From the NCBI GenBank assembly GCA_963691655.1, contig OY829326.1, forward strand, positions 55,607,776 to 55,671,775: 64,000 nucleotides of DNA, read 5' to 3'. Source of the DNA: Toxonevra muliebris. Lineage: Eukaryota > Arthropoda > Insecta > Diptera > Pallopteridae. A program made the position numbers and the translations under genes. Under the pieces are notes generated by a model. It saw only the letters and a list, made by a program, of their open reading frames with translations, was not told where the DNA came from and searched no databases. Each line of letters begins with the position of its first letter. Position 1 is the first letter of the stretch. This document shows, one piece after another, positions 48,030 through 60,677 of the stretch.

Positions 48030-48510
48030 AGAGTTTCGATCTGTTGTTAGACTTATTTTAGGTCTAAAATTTTTGCTCTTAAATTAAATTAGAATTTTGG
48101 TCTAAATTAGGGTTTGAGTTTTCGTCGAATTTTTGGTCGAAGTTGGCATCTGAATTTTGATCTGATTTTTTATCTGAACTCAGTATCAGTTTTGGTCTAA
48201 CTGTAGTCTCAGTTTCGGTTTGAATTTTGGTAAGAGTTTAAGGTTTGGTCTAAGTACTTTTTGGTATATTTTAGTCTGATTTTCGGCCCGAAGTTTAGGT
48301 CTGATTTTTTGTATAAATTCTTATCCAAAATTTATGTGTTTTTTGGTTTGATTCATTTTCGATCTGAGACTGTGTTTCAATTTCGGTTTAACTTTTCACT
48401 TGAATTCTGATTTGGTTTTTGATTTCTGTTTGAATTTTGGTTTAATGTTTAGTCTGGATTTGAGTTTAGGTCTGAGTTTTGTTTTGCTTTGGTCTGAATT
48501 TTTACTTGGC
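48030..48510. repeat. Degenerate short tandem repeat (TTTGGTCTGAA-like)
   Basis: Variants of TTTGGTCTGAATTT and TTTCGGTTTGAATTT recur every 10-25 bases over nearly 500 bp on the plus strand. The spacing is irregular, as in an old microsatellite/minisatellite that has decayed. No coding potential. Confidence 0.6.
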
Positions 48511-50053
48511 TTCCGATTCTTTCTCTAGTTTGACTTTGTTTGGAAACACATTTTATTTGTTCTGCTGTTCTATTATTCATTTTATTAATATTCAGTGGTC
48601 AATATATTATTTTAATTTAGCAAAATTAATCCGTTTCAAAATCTTAATCTTAGATTTACCGCTGCCTTTCTTAAAAGTTTAGTTTGGGTATTAGATAGCT
48701 GTGTAAGGTATCTGTAAATTAACTCTACAGCCCAACTGATAAGTAATTTTTACAGTCTAGTACCCAGCTTTTATGATTTTGACTGCTCTTGATGGAAACG
48801 AAACCTTCAGACAAGAAAGTTTCGAAAACTTAAAAAAAAAATTCATCTATATCTTTAAGGATTGACTTCAGTCAAGCCTAAACTACCACAATTTTTCATA
48901 CAGTAATTTTAACTTAATAACATATTTATTTGTATAAAAACAATCAATTTAATTGTAAATTGAATCGACAACATTTTCCATTACAAAATAATAAACTTCA
49001 AGTACATGACAACATAATTTTACACTTAAATAAGAGAGGAATTATAATAATAATAACTAACAATAATTGACCTAATTTTTTTATGATTGAAATTTTAAAG
49101 AAAATCCATAATCCATTAATAACATTTAAGTACATCGGGTGGATATTAAACTAAATTACGACACACATTGTGCGTGTATCCACATATGTATGTCTATATG
49201 TTATCCAATCAAATAGTAGAAAAATAATAATTGCAAATAATAATAGTGGTAGTAGTAAATATTGAAAAAAAAAAACAGAAAACAGAAATTGAAAACGAAA
49301 AAGGTCAGGAAATTATTTTCCTTGATTGTGCACCCTCACACACTCTATACTATCTATCTACAATGCATTATTGCATTTGGTCAATTATTCAGGACGAACC
49401 GGAAATTACAATCCAACACGAATGACACACAACTGAAAGTTAGGTTTATACACACATATGTATGTTTTTTATCTACTATAGAAGGCAGGCAATTGAAAGT
49501 TCATCATCATCATCTTAACCACTTAGCTTGACCTGAAAAATAACGACAACCCTTTTTCTTAACCAAAAGTGTAACACATTCATCGTATAGCCCAAGTATG
49601 AATTGTTTTGGAAAAACAAAAAAGTTATTAAAAATTTAAAACCCAATTTAAAATATGTATGTAGTCGATTCAATGCACTCTAGATACACGTACCTGCCTA
49701 CTATATTTGTTACTAGTTGGTTGGTGGTAGAAAGAAAATGAAGAAGCTTCTCAATAAAGCACAACAACCATACAACAACTGTTGCTGTCAACATTTGTCG
49801 CTTGTCATTTTGTCAGTTAGTTTGTGTCTGTCAATTTATTGTATTTCTTTTTTTTTAAGTTGTTTATTTTGTTGGCCTTTTGAATAATTGATTAAGTAGT
49901 TGACTTTATAAGTAGGTCTGTTGTACTTGACTGTTCATTGCTTTTATCTTTTAAAATTAATTCCATTTTGACATTTTTGCCTCTTTTGGTTTTGCTTTTC
50001 TTTTTCTATACACTCTTCGTTTTTTGCTTGTGCTTTCTAGCATACCAACCAAC
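48511..50053. other. No gene recognised (probably intron)
   Basis: AT-rich DNA with simple repeats (ATAATA near 49040; CATCAT at about 49502). No bounded element was seen. Confidence 0.45.
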
Positions 50054-51116
50054 CAGGGCCAGAGCCAGAAATTTTTTTCGGGGCGGGTTTTCATTCGAAG
50101 AAAATATTCATAAATAAAATTTTTCAAACTGATTTTTAAATACAATAAATTAAATCGATGATACATTTGATGGACCCTATAAAATTAAAATTTTAGGAAA
50201 AATTTTCCGATTTTTTTTAATCTTAACCTCAAAAAAATGGCAAAAAGTGACAAAAATTCACAGAATAATCAAATTAAATTTTTTCAAATAAATATTATTC
50301 AATTGCATTTTTTTTATCGTGAGGGACATAATTTCATTAACTTATTGACTTCCCACTACTGATGATGTACCCAACCTCAGAAAAATTACCAAAAATAGTA
50401 GAGGCTCATTTTTTTCAAATGATCATCATTGGGAATTTGAGCCATTACCAATGATAAGGAACCCGGATGAGGTTGGTTTATATTCCCTAAATTCGTAAAG
50501 TCACAGCATTGAAAGAGATCTTTCTAGTCGTGGTGCTCTGAGCAATAATGCGTTAAAAAATTAATTATATTTTAAAGTTGCCTCCTAAAACTGCATGGGT
50601 TTTGCTAATAAGATGGAGGTCTTTGCGAAAGAATTTTTCATGTTGAACACAAATCTGAGGTCAAAAACTTCCCATCACGTCACGTTTCAGGAAAAAATGG
50701 GGTTCAAGCAAGTCTAATTTTACAAGGATCCGATAATTTTTTCTATTTTTATTAATTTTTAAACTTTTCAAACTGTTTTAAGACGAAACTTTAAATCAAA
50801 GACAGTTACTGACCAAGAAAAACTATGAAAACAGGATTGCTTAGCATCACCTTCTCTTTTTGAATGCGTAGTCAAACCTCATGTCGAAGAAAACAAATCG
50901 AATTTGATCGCATAGTGTAACTAAGATTTCAAATTTATTTTTTATATTAGACTTTTTAGAAAAAAAAAATATCGTTAAATGGATTTTATTTTGCCTTTTT
51001 TCCATCCATTGGATATTAATCTCAAAAATTAGAATAAGGTTTCCACATTTCGGGGGGGGGGGGGGGGGGGGAATGAGGTCAGAACCCCCAAAACCTCCCC
51101 CCTATATACGGCCTTG
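50054..51116 (+). mobile_element. Non-coding hAT-type element, copy 3 (full length)
   Basis: Termini CAGGGCC at 50054 and GGCCTTG at 51116 are flanked by an exact 8-bp duplication CAACCAAC (50046-50053, 51117-51124). The 1063-bp body matches copy 1 (14925-15940, inverse) and copy 2 (25035-25895). No long ORF. A 20-G run lies just inside the right end. This copy defines the family ends best. Confidence 0.88.
51052..51071. repeat. 20-bp poly-G run
   Basis: Twenty consecutive G in a very AT-rich window, inside the right end of the hAT-type element. The other two copies have short C/G runs at the same place. Run length may be unreliable in the assembly. Confidence 0.9.
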
Positions 51117-51124
51117 CAACCAAC

Positions 51125-52516
51125 ATTTACTTCCGCTGTCATTTATTCATTTATTTATTCGAGTAAATTTTGCCTTTTTTAAACAAATTTTTAATATGAG
51201 TATTATATAGAATTATAATTTTTCATATAAATATTAAAGTTAATTGCTGTCTTAATTGGTTCAAACAATTAACAAAACATTTTAATTACTTACGGTAGCT
51301 AAAAAATTATGAAGAAATTAAAACTTTTGACACACACACACGCACACACGTCGTATGAGCAATTTTAATTAGAGCGAATTTTTAATTTAGAAATTTTAAT
51401 GCTTTAGGGGTTAAATGGTGAAGAGTAGAATATGTCAGAAGTATAACAATCTGTAGAATTTGAAATCTACAGTTGAGCAGAGTACCAAAAAAAGAGACCG
51501 AAGTCACAGAAGAGGTGGAATCAAATGAAAAGATAATCAGGCCTATTGTGAACAAATTTTCATGTGAACATTTTTACTTGTTAACAATACATTTTAGATT
51601 GCTGACAAGTGAAAATATTCACGAGAAAATTTGTTCACCATAAGTCTGAATGTCTATGCTTAGAGTCTGAAACCACTTAGCGAAAACCACAAACCGAAAC
51701 AAACTAATTAGTAAAAGTCAATTAAAGTAAAACTAAGCAGTTCATAGTATTTTTATATACGAAAATACTAAAAACAAGACATATCTATATTAGTATTTTT
51801 AAACGAAAATCAATTAACATTTTAAATGCATTTTTAAAAGTGGGAAACAATCAAATTTGTGATTTATTCACATACCAATTTTTGTTTTTGAATATCAAAA
51901 TTTCCATTTAATATTGAAAAATATTTGTATAAGATTCCAAAACACAACATCAAGTGCATTATTTTAAAGAACTTTATTGTTTCTCTGAAAAATTCTTCTC
52001 ATTAGGCAATTAAGAAAAAAACTTTCAGCTTCCATAGCAAAACAAAAAAAAATATTTCCATTGAAAATTATTTTTTTCTTTTTTTCGGCTTGATGAATAT
52101 AAATATTGAGTTGTTATGATGAATGCCAGTTTTCAAAATAGAGCAGCTACAACTTTGACACCTCTAGATATAAAAGATGCAAGCAAGTGCAGACAGACAA
52201 GTAGTGAAATGTATGTATAAACTTGTTTTTCGATTTTTCGAAAATATTCAATAGGTACAAAAACCTAAAGGGAAAACTTGAAAGAAACGCACAGACTTTA
52301 CGCTCCTCAAGAAGTTTGATGTTTGGTTGGTAAAAACAAAACCATTCCAAAAGATAAAATGACTGAAATAAAATTAAGCACTCTTTATTAATCCTTGACA
52401 TTTAACTACAGTTATCGTTTAGTACAGAAATTCATTGCAAAATTGTTACTGATTGAAGAATTATTTATACAAATGTAAAAAATGTCAGATCGAAATGCTC
52501 ATAATAGTTTACCAAT
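51125..52516. other. No gene recognised (probably intron)
   Basis: AT-rich, with a CA microsatellite near 51331-51350 and a near-palindrome at about 51551-51635 (TGTGAACAAATTTTC pairing with GAAAATTTGTTCAC). No exon was seen. Confidence 0.45.
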
Positions 52517-52529
52517 CGAATATGATAAT

Positions 52530-52642
52530 GTTGTTGTTGTAGCGAATGCTTTCATGAATCCTTGGCCAGGATTTCTTCTGGGTCTTTCGTCAGGATTTCC
52601 CCTGGGTCGGTCCCGGGCCGTAGACCCGATTATCGAGAGGAC
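52530..52642 (-). mobile_element. Short SINE with (CAA)n tail
   Basis: A 113-bp insertion between exact 13-bp copies of CGAATATGATAAT (52517-52529, 52643-52655). Read on the minus strand it ends CTACAACAACAAC, a CAA-type tail, preceded by a GC-rich body with CCTGGCCAAGGATT. It resembles the GTTGTTGTTGTAGC...CCTTGGCC repeat familiar from fly genomes (family recalled, not searched). No other copy is in the window. Confidence 0.7.
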
Positions 52643-53599
52643 CGAATATGATAATATTTTGGTAACCAGATACTCAAAACAATTATACCGATTTTAACAA
52701 ATTTATTTTTGTTCAAAAAAGAATCGATTGTGCTTTTGTTTTTATTGAAAAAAAGTTTGGAACTGTTTCCTAATTGAGGGCATTTAACTAACAATTCTAA
52801 AATGTCTGCTCAAATACGCCAAACTTTAAACATGTTGTGAGAAAAGCTATGAAGCTGATTTCTCATTTTTTTAGATTTTTCTTTACTTTCTCTGGATATT
52901 TAAATTTTGTTATGGGTCACCGGTGATGCTAAGGTCCTTAAAACATATTTTTGAAAAAACTTTTTACAAAGAATACGAATCCGAATTTTCTTATGGTTCT
53001 TAAAAAAAACCTCCATTAAGGCCAATAGGATCTCTGGGAATCCATGAGATTTCAGACCATTACCGATAAAAAATTCATGTTTTGATAAAATAAATGGTAA
53101 AAAAGACAAGAAATGAAGGTTAGAAAATACCAATGCGGACACGATTTGGTCCCAAAAGGAGTAAGTCAGCCGCTTGAAAAAAAAAACGCTTCTAAATTAT
53201 TCAAATTTTTTGGCGAGCTTAAGCTACTTTAAGATATGATATTGGCCATCGAAGCAACATTTCGAGGATTATGCTTGTTTGAGAACATCTTTGAAATAGT
53301 GGGATATTGCTGAATCAACTGGGTAAGAACAATAAAGTCGCCTTATGTTGAATACCTGGGGATGTTGGAAAAGAAGAGAACCGATAAAAAGCTTACTAAA
53401 AAGTGAGCAGTGCACAGCGATTTGATTACATACAATGACTGCCCAAAATTAGAAGGAGCGCTCTAATGTTGATGAAATTTCATGTGCTATTGAATTTTAA
53501 GTGAGATTTCGCCATAAACTAAGCTGCTTAAAGTTACAATTTTCGTCATATTTAGCAAGCTATGATGAGAGAATGGGCGGATTGATCTTCAAGAAATTT

Positions 53600-53970
53600 A
53601 TTTTATTTAGTTATGTTGATATTGGACTTTCCAAAGGTGGAAAGTGAAGAATCATTTCCAACTCCGCATGGGGCGTTTTGCTTCTAGTTCCTGTAACTTC
53701 TAAGCAAGCTAGTCTCTGAACTTTTACAAGTTGGTTGAGATAGCTAATCTTGTTTGCTGCATTCCATCATATCAACGATCTATAAGTAACTACTACAGTA
53801 CGTATGACGGCCGTGTACATTTAATGGATGAACCGCGGACGTACGCACGATCAAAGGTTTTCTGGCATGCGTAGAAAGCGCGTAACGCCTTCTTTTTGCT
53901 TTCATCGATATTCCTTTTCCAGCTGGGCTTACTATTAAGTATAATTCTAAGATACTTTGCTTTGGATGAG
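53600..53970 (-). pseudogene. LINE reverse transcriptase C-terminal fragment
   Basis: The minus strand reads SKAKYLRIILNSKPSWKRN and KKALRAFYACQKTF, then, in another frame, VQRLACLEVTG followed by KTPHAELEMILHFPPLES. This order is diagnostic of the RT thumb/connection region of I/R1/LOA-type LINEs, just before the RNase H domain. Stops and frameshifts are present; both ends are lost. Confidence 0.7.
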
Positions 53971-54136
53971 TTTCGGGAGTTCGAAATGAGATGCCTTATA
54001 TTTAGGAGCAGCCAATTTTTTTTAAAAGCTTAATAAAAGTTCCTGTTTTCATCTAATAGTAGTTAGACGTTTGGCGGTTGATATATTCCGCCAAAGTGGC
54101 TGAATGAGCTCTTCAAAAGGACTATTTTTCATAGCC

Positions 54137-54325
54137 ATCGCCTGTGTGGTATAATGGCATCGTGCCAGATTCTTTTCCCTAGAGTTCCGGATTCGAGGGT
54201 GAGATTTCTTATCTATCTTTATTTTTTCCTTTCTTTCTTTCATAACTTGGGGCTTTGGTACAATAGATCTTGTAGATCGCACTGCCTGACTTTCGAGGCG
54301 TTACATTCTTCAAATAATAGTTATA
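54137..54325 (+). mobile_element. Solo copy of SINE module 2
   Basis: TGTGTGGTATAATGGCATCGTGCC (diverged A-box), GGATTCGAGG (B-box-like), then CTTATCTATCTTT, TTTCTTTCATAACTTGGGG, GGTACAATAGATCTTGTAG and GCCTGACTTTCGAGGCG. It aligns with 46274-46450 but has no module 1 in front. The target duplication is uncertain. Confidence 0.75.
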
Positions 54326-55932
54326 ATTTTAAAAATGGGCGAGCGTGATATGTTGATTTAATAATCTTATGGTTAAGTTATCCACTTCTTTATGTTTCAT
54401 ATTATGTACTTATATTAAATGACATATTAAAGAGTAAAAGCAATACAGGCCCAGCATTGGGTAGACATGACGACTGAACTACATACTTAATCAAAGATAA
54501 TACTTTTATTTATTTTACTTCTTTCTTTTTTGTTTCTTTTACGCAACATTTCTAGAATTTAATATTTTTTTTTTTTTTTTGCAATTACTGTTTCATTTTG
54601 TTTGTTTGTTTGTATTCTATTATTATACTCACAATTTGTTGCTAAAGTTAATTGAAAAATCATGTAACGTAAGTATTTATGTTTGTAAGAATGTTTGTGT
54701 GCATCTGTGTGTATGTGTGTGTGATTTGTATACGATTTCTTTTATATTTTTGAAGTTCTATGTATGTGTGTTTAAGTGTATGCTCTTGTATATATAAGTC
54801 TAGTTCAATGTACGACTCTACGTGCAATTTACCCAACACAATTGTATCAGAATGGATGGATGAATAGAAAAACGAATGGACTAATGGTCTGATATATGTA
54901 TTTAGAAATACAAAGATGTATTCATATGTATATAGAAATAAGTAAATATGTACACATTCGTATTTACTATATTTGAAATAACTTTGTTTTCTTTTATGTT
55001 CACTTGCATAGAAAATAATAACTACATATTGAATATGAATTGCATGAATATTTTAATGTATTTGTTTTCAAATATTGCTGCATAAGATGATTATGAGCAC
55101 ATATACATACAAAACTATGTAGTAATTGTTTGGTATTTTAATTTGTTTGGGTAGAAAAAAATATTATTATGGATTCATAAGAAGGATCAGAGTTATCGAA
55201 ATAATTTGCTATTATCCTTATGCATGAATGTACATATGAGTTATAATTGAAACAGATAGAATATCAAAAGAAAAATTAATGAATAAAATTTATCGAACAA
55301 TAAATAATTGTGCAAAAGTCGGCGTTGATTTAAACAAATTGATGAAAACAAAAAAAAGAAATAATTCGCTCTTAATTGTATTTAAATTTGTTTGTATGTA
55401 TGTATGTAAAATATAAATAAAAAGGTTTTATTCATGCATTTATATGCATGTAGTTATGTTTGTAGAGAATGTTTTATTATATTTTTTTTAGGCTGACCTA
55501 AAAAATTCTGTTGTTATATTTCGGTGTTAAAACGAAAAACAAATAAACAACAAAAAATAAATAAATAAAAATATAATAAAAATATTTACATACATAAATG
55601 TGTACGAATATATAGTATGCATGCAAAAAATTCATTTTGGGGCAGCGTTTCTTACATTTACTTGTTTCTTTTTTTTGTTTTTGCCAGCAGTAGGAATATT
55701 TTTATATTACACGTGTATTGTAAAATAAATAAGTTTTTACATGTATGCATAATGCATTTCATTGTGACTTTCATTTTCATTCATTTATAAAGAAAAAAAC
55801 AAATTATTAAATAAATATAAAAATACTTGCGGTTTCAGAATTGATTGTATATTAAATTATATGTACTTACTAGTATCTGTGTGAATGGGTGTATGGGAAA
55901 AAAGTATGAAAAAGCATATTTTAAAGTTGTGC
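54326..55932. other. No gene recognised (probably intron)
   Basis: AT-rich, with a long T run near 54566-54580, a TG microsatellite at about 54695-54725 and TATG-type simple sequence near 55393-55410. Confidence 0.45.
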
Positions 55933-57387
55933 GCCTAGAAGTATGCTTACAAAAATGTATATAATCTTCAAAAAAAAAAAAAAAAACAAAACAAAAAGGA
56001 AGAAAATAAATATAAATCGTTTTGAATAAACAAAATATGAAAATCATTTTAGAATGAAAAATGTTTATGAGAAAGCAATAATTTAGATTTTTCATATTGC
56101 CTAAAAGTATGGGAAAGAATTTAATAATAAAATGCTTAAAATGATATTAAATTTTCAATGCTTATTAATTATGGGTCTCAAACTGTTAGAATTTATAAAA
56201 GCGTTATGGAAAAAAATGTGCTTGGCTACTTACGACTAAAAGCATGCTATGCGAAATAATTTTTTTCGACTAAAATACAGAAATTTATCTGAGAACATAA
56301 ACTCGAAACGATAATATTGCCAGTTTAAATCTGTCAATATTATTATTCCTAGTTTATTTTAAAGGGTATTGTTTTGTATAGTGTTAGAGTCCACAAAAAA
56401 GTGTAAAGCATTTAGGCTGAAAAGCTAATTGCACTCCGTTTCAAATGCGAACACACTCTTACCTAAGTTCGATTTTGAATTTGATTAAACATAAATCTAA
56501 ATTTTGAATATATACGCGAAGCCTTTAGAAATTGTAAATAGATCAAGATTGACCAAATTTCTTGCTAAGAAATGTTGGCTTAAGAATGCGAATCTCATTA
56601 TAGAGAAAGGTGGATATTCACAAATGAAATATCCATCAACTTCATTTCCTTTTGATACCGATTTTCTAAGATTCCTCTTTAGTAAAATAAAATAAAGTCT
56701 GCCAGAGAAAAAAAATCGTCTACGAGACGTCGAGCCTCTGCTTGAAAAGTCGTCTCTCTGCTTGATTGTATGTAGCCGATCCCCATATGATCTCGTACGC
56801 TAAACACTAACAACAGCATAACTTCGTTTCTTATTAATTTCGTATGAGTGTAACAACAACGAGATTTCCGTTGCAAAATTTTCGATTTACCTCGATAAAG
56901 AAGTTTCAATTCAAAAAACAGAATTACCTTAATAATTCTATGTGCAGCCTAAGAGTATGCAAAGAAATATTCCAATTAGTGATTCTAATATGAGTGATTG
57001 TTTTCATATTGTGTTTTCTAAGTTTTATTAAAGTTGTTAAAAAAAAGTATGAAAAGACACTATTTAGTATAACATTGCAAATATATTTAAACATTTTCGG
57101 CTTAGCTCTTAAAAGTATCCGAAAAGAATTTAAAGATAAATTAAAATGTAATTATGAGTTATTTGCGATATGTCCAAAAGTATGCATCAATATTCTTCTA
57201 AATTATGAAAAATGCAGTTGCAGTTAATAAACATACGTACAGCCTAAAAGCACACAATTAATAATCCTGATTTTAATGAACTTAAATAATTGTTTCAAAG
57301 CTAAAATTCAATATCAATTCAAATTTATCTAGTTTAACATTAAAAAAAAAACAGAAAAGATTTTTACCTGAGCTCCTAAAAGTATGC
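55933..57387 (+). repeat. Degenerate array with conserved GCCTAAAAGTATGC core
   Basis: Core copies start at 55933, 56099, 56234, 56947, 57105, 57172, 57242 and 57372, all in the same orientation. Spacings of 67, 70 and 130 bases in the right part suggest a ~67-bp unit, often with AATTATGAGTT downstream. Three isolated cores follow at 60874, 61892 and 62078. Nature unknown. Confidence 0.55.
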
Positions 57388-59458
57388 ACAAAAAATTAAC
57401 AAATAAATCAAATTATGAGTTTTGTATATTGTATCAGGTTTCCAACGTATCATTCATTGAAGAGTACTAGAAACTTTAACTCCAGTGTCAAATCATTTTT
57501 GCGTTACTGTTTATTTTTTTAATTTTATTTTTAGAAATTCAAATTTTAAGTCAATAAAAACCCACATATACAACAAAAAAATTTGATCCAATTAAAAAAA
57601 AATTTAAGGTAAGTTCATAGATCTGAATGAAGAGGGAGCTCATGCGTATACCTGGAGAAAATTCTAAGAAACTCACGCTTGTTCTATGAGCCTAAGCCTA
57701 AATCAAGAGATTGACACGAAGATCCGAATAGAGAAGATTCACCATGGCTTTTTGTTCTTCCTTGAAACGAAAGGGATTAATATATCAGTTATTTTCTTTA
57801 AATTATGAAACATTTTTTGCTATTTTAAAGTTTCATATAAACGCCTATAGTACGCACGAACTTTTTTATATAAAATAAGAAATAACTGCAAATGATAGGT
57901 ATATTTTTGTAATTGTCTAAATAAATTCTGTAATATATACCAAAAACAAAAAAAAATCAATTTGTATTGGAAGGAAGTTTTCTTCATTTCTATTAAATTG
58001 AATGTCACCATTGGCAAATAGGGCACAACAAACATTACATTTATCAAATGCTTCTGACAGCTGTCATTGTGTGTCCAATTAGCAATTATAATGTTAAAAT
58101 TGTTAAAGTTATTCTTTGTGTGCCCATTTTGTCATCTCCCTCTCTTTCTCTCTTGTGAATACAAAAACAATTTGTGGTCATTTAATGTGTTGTGCAATTT
58201 TCTGCCATTTCCAAAGTACGTTTTGATTACAGCCAGGAAAAAATAAAAGGATTTTTTTTTTTACTATAAAGCTATAATGATAAAGAAAATTTACTATGTT
58301 CATACAAATATCTTAAATAAGTGCTTGCTCTTCACAGATTTGTTTATCATTATTGTGTTGATGCCGTGATATGCGCACTACTCCACTACTCTAAACTACA
58401 ACCACAAAAATGTCACGCAAGTCAAAGTCATAAATGACATTTAAATGATATTTTAAGTGTTTGTAAACACGATAAAATTAAATTTGTGTGTGTTTGCATG
58501 TTTTAATATTTGAGGACAAGGGCGGAGCGGCAGTAGTGAGTAGTAAGTAATATATATGTATTTTTTTCTATTAAAGGTCGCACTTCACAAGAAACTGTGC
58601 AAAAAAATATTTTATAACATAATTTTAGATGCAAAAAAAATACTTCAAGTTCGTGGTTGTTGGTAATTTCTTTTTTAAAGGTCACTCATAATAGAAGGAA
58701 GTTAAATTGCAATTTGTTTAAAATTGAAAAATATGAAAAACAACAAAATTCTAAGTTATAGCATATTTTTAGGCCGAATTATTTTCAAATATTGCGTTGC
58801 ACATATAATTTTCCTAAATTTAAATATATGATTTAACATGATATTTCCCACATTTTAATTCAGCTCATTCAAAATATATTCTTGTTTTATAGGAATTTTA
58901 TCAGAGGAAATTAGAAAAAAATAAGTTGAATCAAAACGAAACACAACCAAACAGTAAATTCAATCAACAACAAACAATAACAGTCATTTGTGTTGCAAAT
59001 GAAAAAACAAATGACAGACAGTTGAATAGACAAATATGATGGATAGACAAAGATAGCCATAGGGCAGGCAAGACAAACAGGGGGCGGCTAGGCAAAGCGT
59101 TGTCATAAAAATATGAGAGAAAAACAAAAAACATACTCCCCATAACTACCAACAAATAAATTCAATTTATCTGAATGTTGTCAAAATGATTTGTCACAAA
59201 TATGTCACAAACGGAACGAGAGAATAAGAAGAAATATTTTTTTTCATGTATGTATGTAGATTGCATAGTCAGTTAGCAAGTTGATTAAAAATAGAAACAA
59301 AACGAAACAAAACAACAAAAAAAACTGTAGCATAGTTGTAGGTGTCCAAATGAATGTTAGCAGACAGAATTGAGAAAAAATGAAAGAATTTGCTCCATTA
59401 GCAAAAACTTGAAATGAGACGAGATTGTATTATCAGAAGCAAAGTTAAATTTTTCTTA
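57388..59458. other. No gene recognised (probably intron)
   Basis: AT-rich DNA with small open frames lacking motifs. No bounded element was seen. Confidence 0.45.
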
Positions 59459-59462
59459 TTAA

Positions 59463-60673
59463 CCCCTTAACAGTGCAATGAAAATAAAGTTTTCGTAACA
59501 AAAAAGTATTGAGAAAAATTTTATCTGAAAAAACATATTTCAATGCTTATCGCTGAACCCAAATCTTTTGTCAAAATTAAAAATTTTAAAACATGGTAGC
59601 CAAAAAATTTTAAATTTAACGAATCTAGCTGAAAATGCTTACTCGGTCTTGATGGGGTCGCTGAATCGGAATCTTTGGCAAAGATTAAAAAATTCAAGAT
59701 AGCAGCTTCAAAATGGCGACCACAAAAACTCAAAAATTAATGAAATTGGTTGAAAATGCTTACGTGGTGAAACCGAATTTTTCGTTAAAATTAAAAATTC
59801 AAAATGGCGACCAAAAAAACTTAAAGTTAATTAATCTGAGTGCAAATGCTTGTTTGAATTTTTGGTGTCGCTGAACTCTCTCAATCAAATCCAGAGTCAC
59901 GATCAGGGACGCTTCCGTTTTTTTTTTTCCACGGTTATATATTTTTTTGGGCTTCTGTATTTACATATATTTACAATTTAAAAGACGTGAAATTTTAAAA
60001 GTGAGGTAAGCTTTGCAAAAAACAAAGCAAAAATTAAGTGCAATTAACATAAAAAAATTAGTACAATATAATTTTTTGGTCGCCATTTTTTTATTTTTAA
60101 ATTTTGACAAAAGATTCGGATTCAGCAATCTTAAAAATCCCCGGGTAAGTATTTTCAGCCAGATTTGTTAAATTTATAACTTTGTTGGTCGCCATTTTGA
60201 AACCATCATTTTGAATTTTCTGATTTTAATTACAGATTCGGATTCAGCGACCCAAAAATCGGCGGGTAAGTATTTTCAGCCAGATTTGTTAAATTTATAA
60301 TTTTTTTGATCGGCATTTTGAAGCCACTATTTTGACTTTTCTGATTTCGATTACTGATTCGGATTCAGCGACCCCAAAAACCACCGGATTCGTTTACTTA
60401 AACATTTTGTTTAAAAAACATTTTATTTAATTTTTTTTTTTAATTTTGAACAAAGATTCGGATTTAGCGCCCCAAACTACCACGAGTAAGTATTTTCAGC
60501 CAGATTCGTTAAATCTAAAATTTTTTGGTCGCCATTTTGAATTTTCTAATATCGGTTAGAACTTTTGAATATCCATTTATAAACATTATCATATTGGGTA
60601 AAGCGGTTTTATTTAGACGCATAAGTGGCACGAATTTTGTTTTCCCTCCATAGTGGTCAGTAACACGAATGGG
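59463..60673. mobile_element. piggyBac-like non-autonomous element built of inverted minisatellite arrays
   Basis: Flanked by TTAA (59459-59462, 60674-60677), with CCC at the left edge and GGG at the right (inner left CTTAACAGTG, inner right, inverse, ATTCGTGTTACTG). The left half (about 59530-59880) and right half (about 60075-60545) each consist of ~120-bp units with GATTCGGATTCAGCGACC and AAGTATTTTCAGCCAGATT, in opposite orientations. Spacings of GATTCGGATTCAGC on the right are 120, 121 and 98. No transposase. Confidence 0.65.
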
Positions 60674-60677
60674 TTAA

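Noticed and set aside
52482..52697. 71-codon open frame with a Gly/Pro-rich middle
   Set aside because: The unusual middle part is the 113-bp SINE with its target duplications; the frame arises by chance across it.
54579..54797. Cys/Val-rich open frame
   Set aside because: Produced by translation of a TG microsatellite.
60075..60545. CRISPR-like direct repeats
   Set aside because: Units are ~120 bp, diverged and in an insect genome; they are minisatellite arms of a transposable element.
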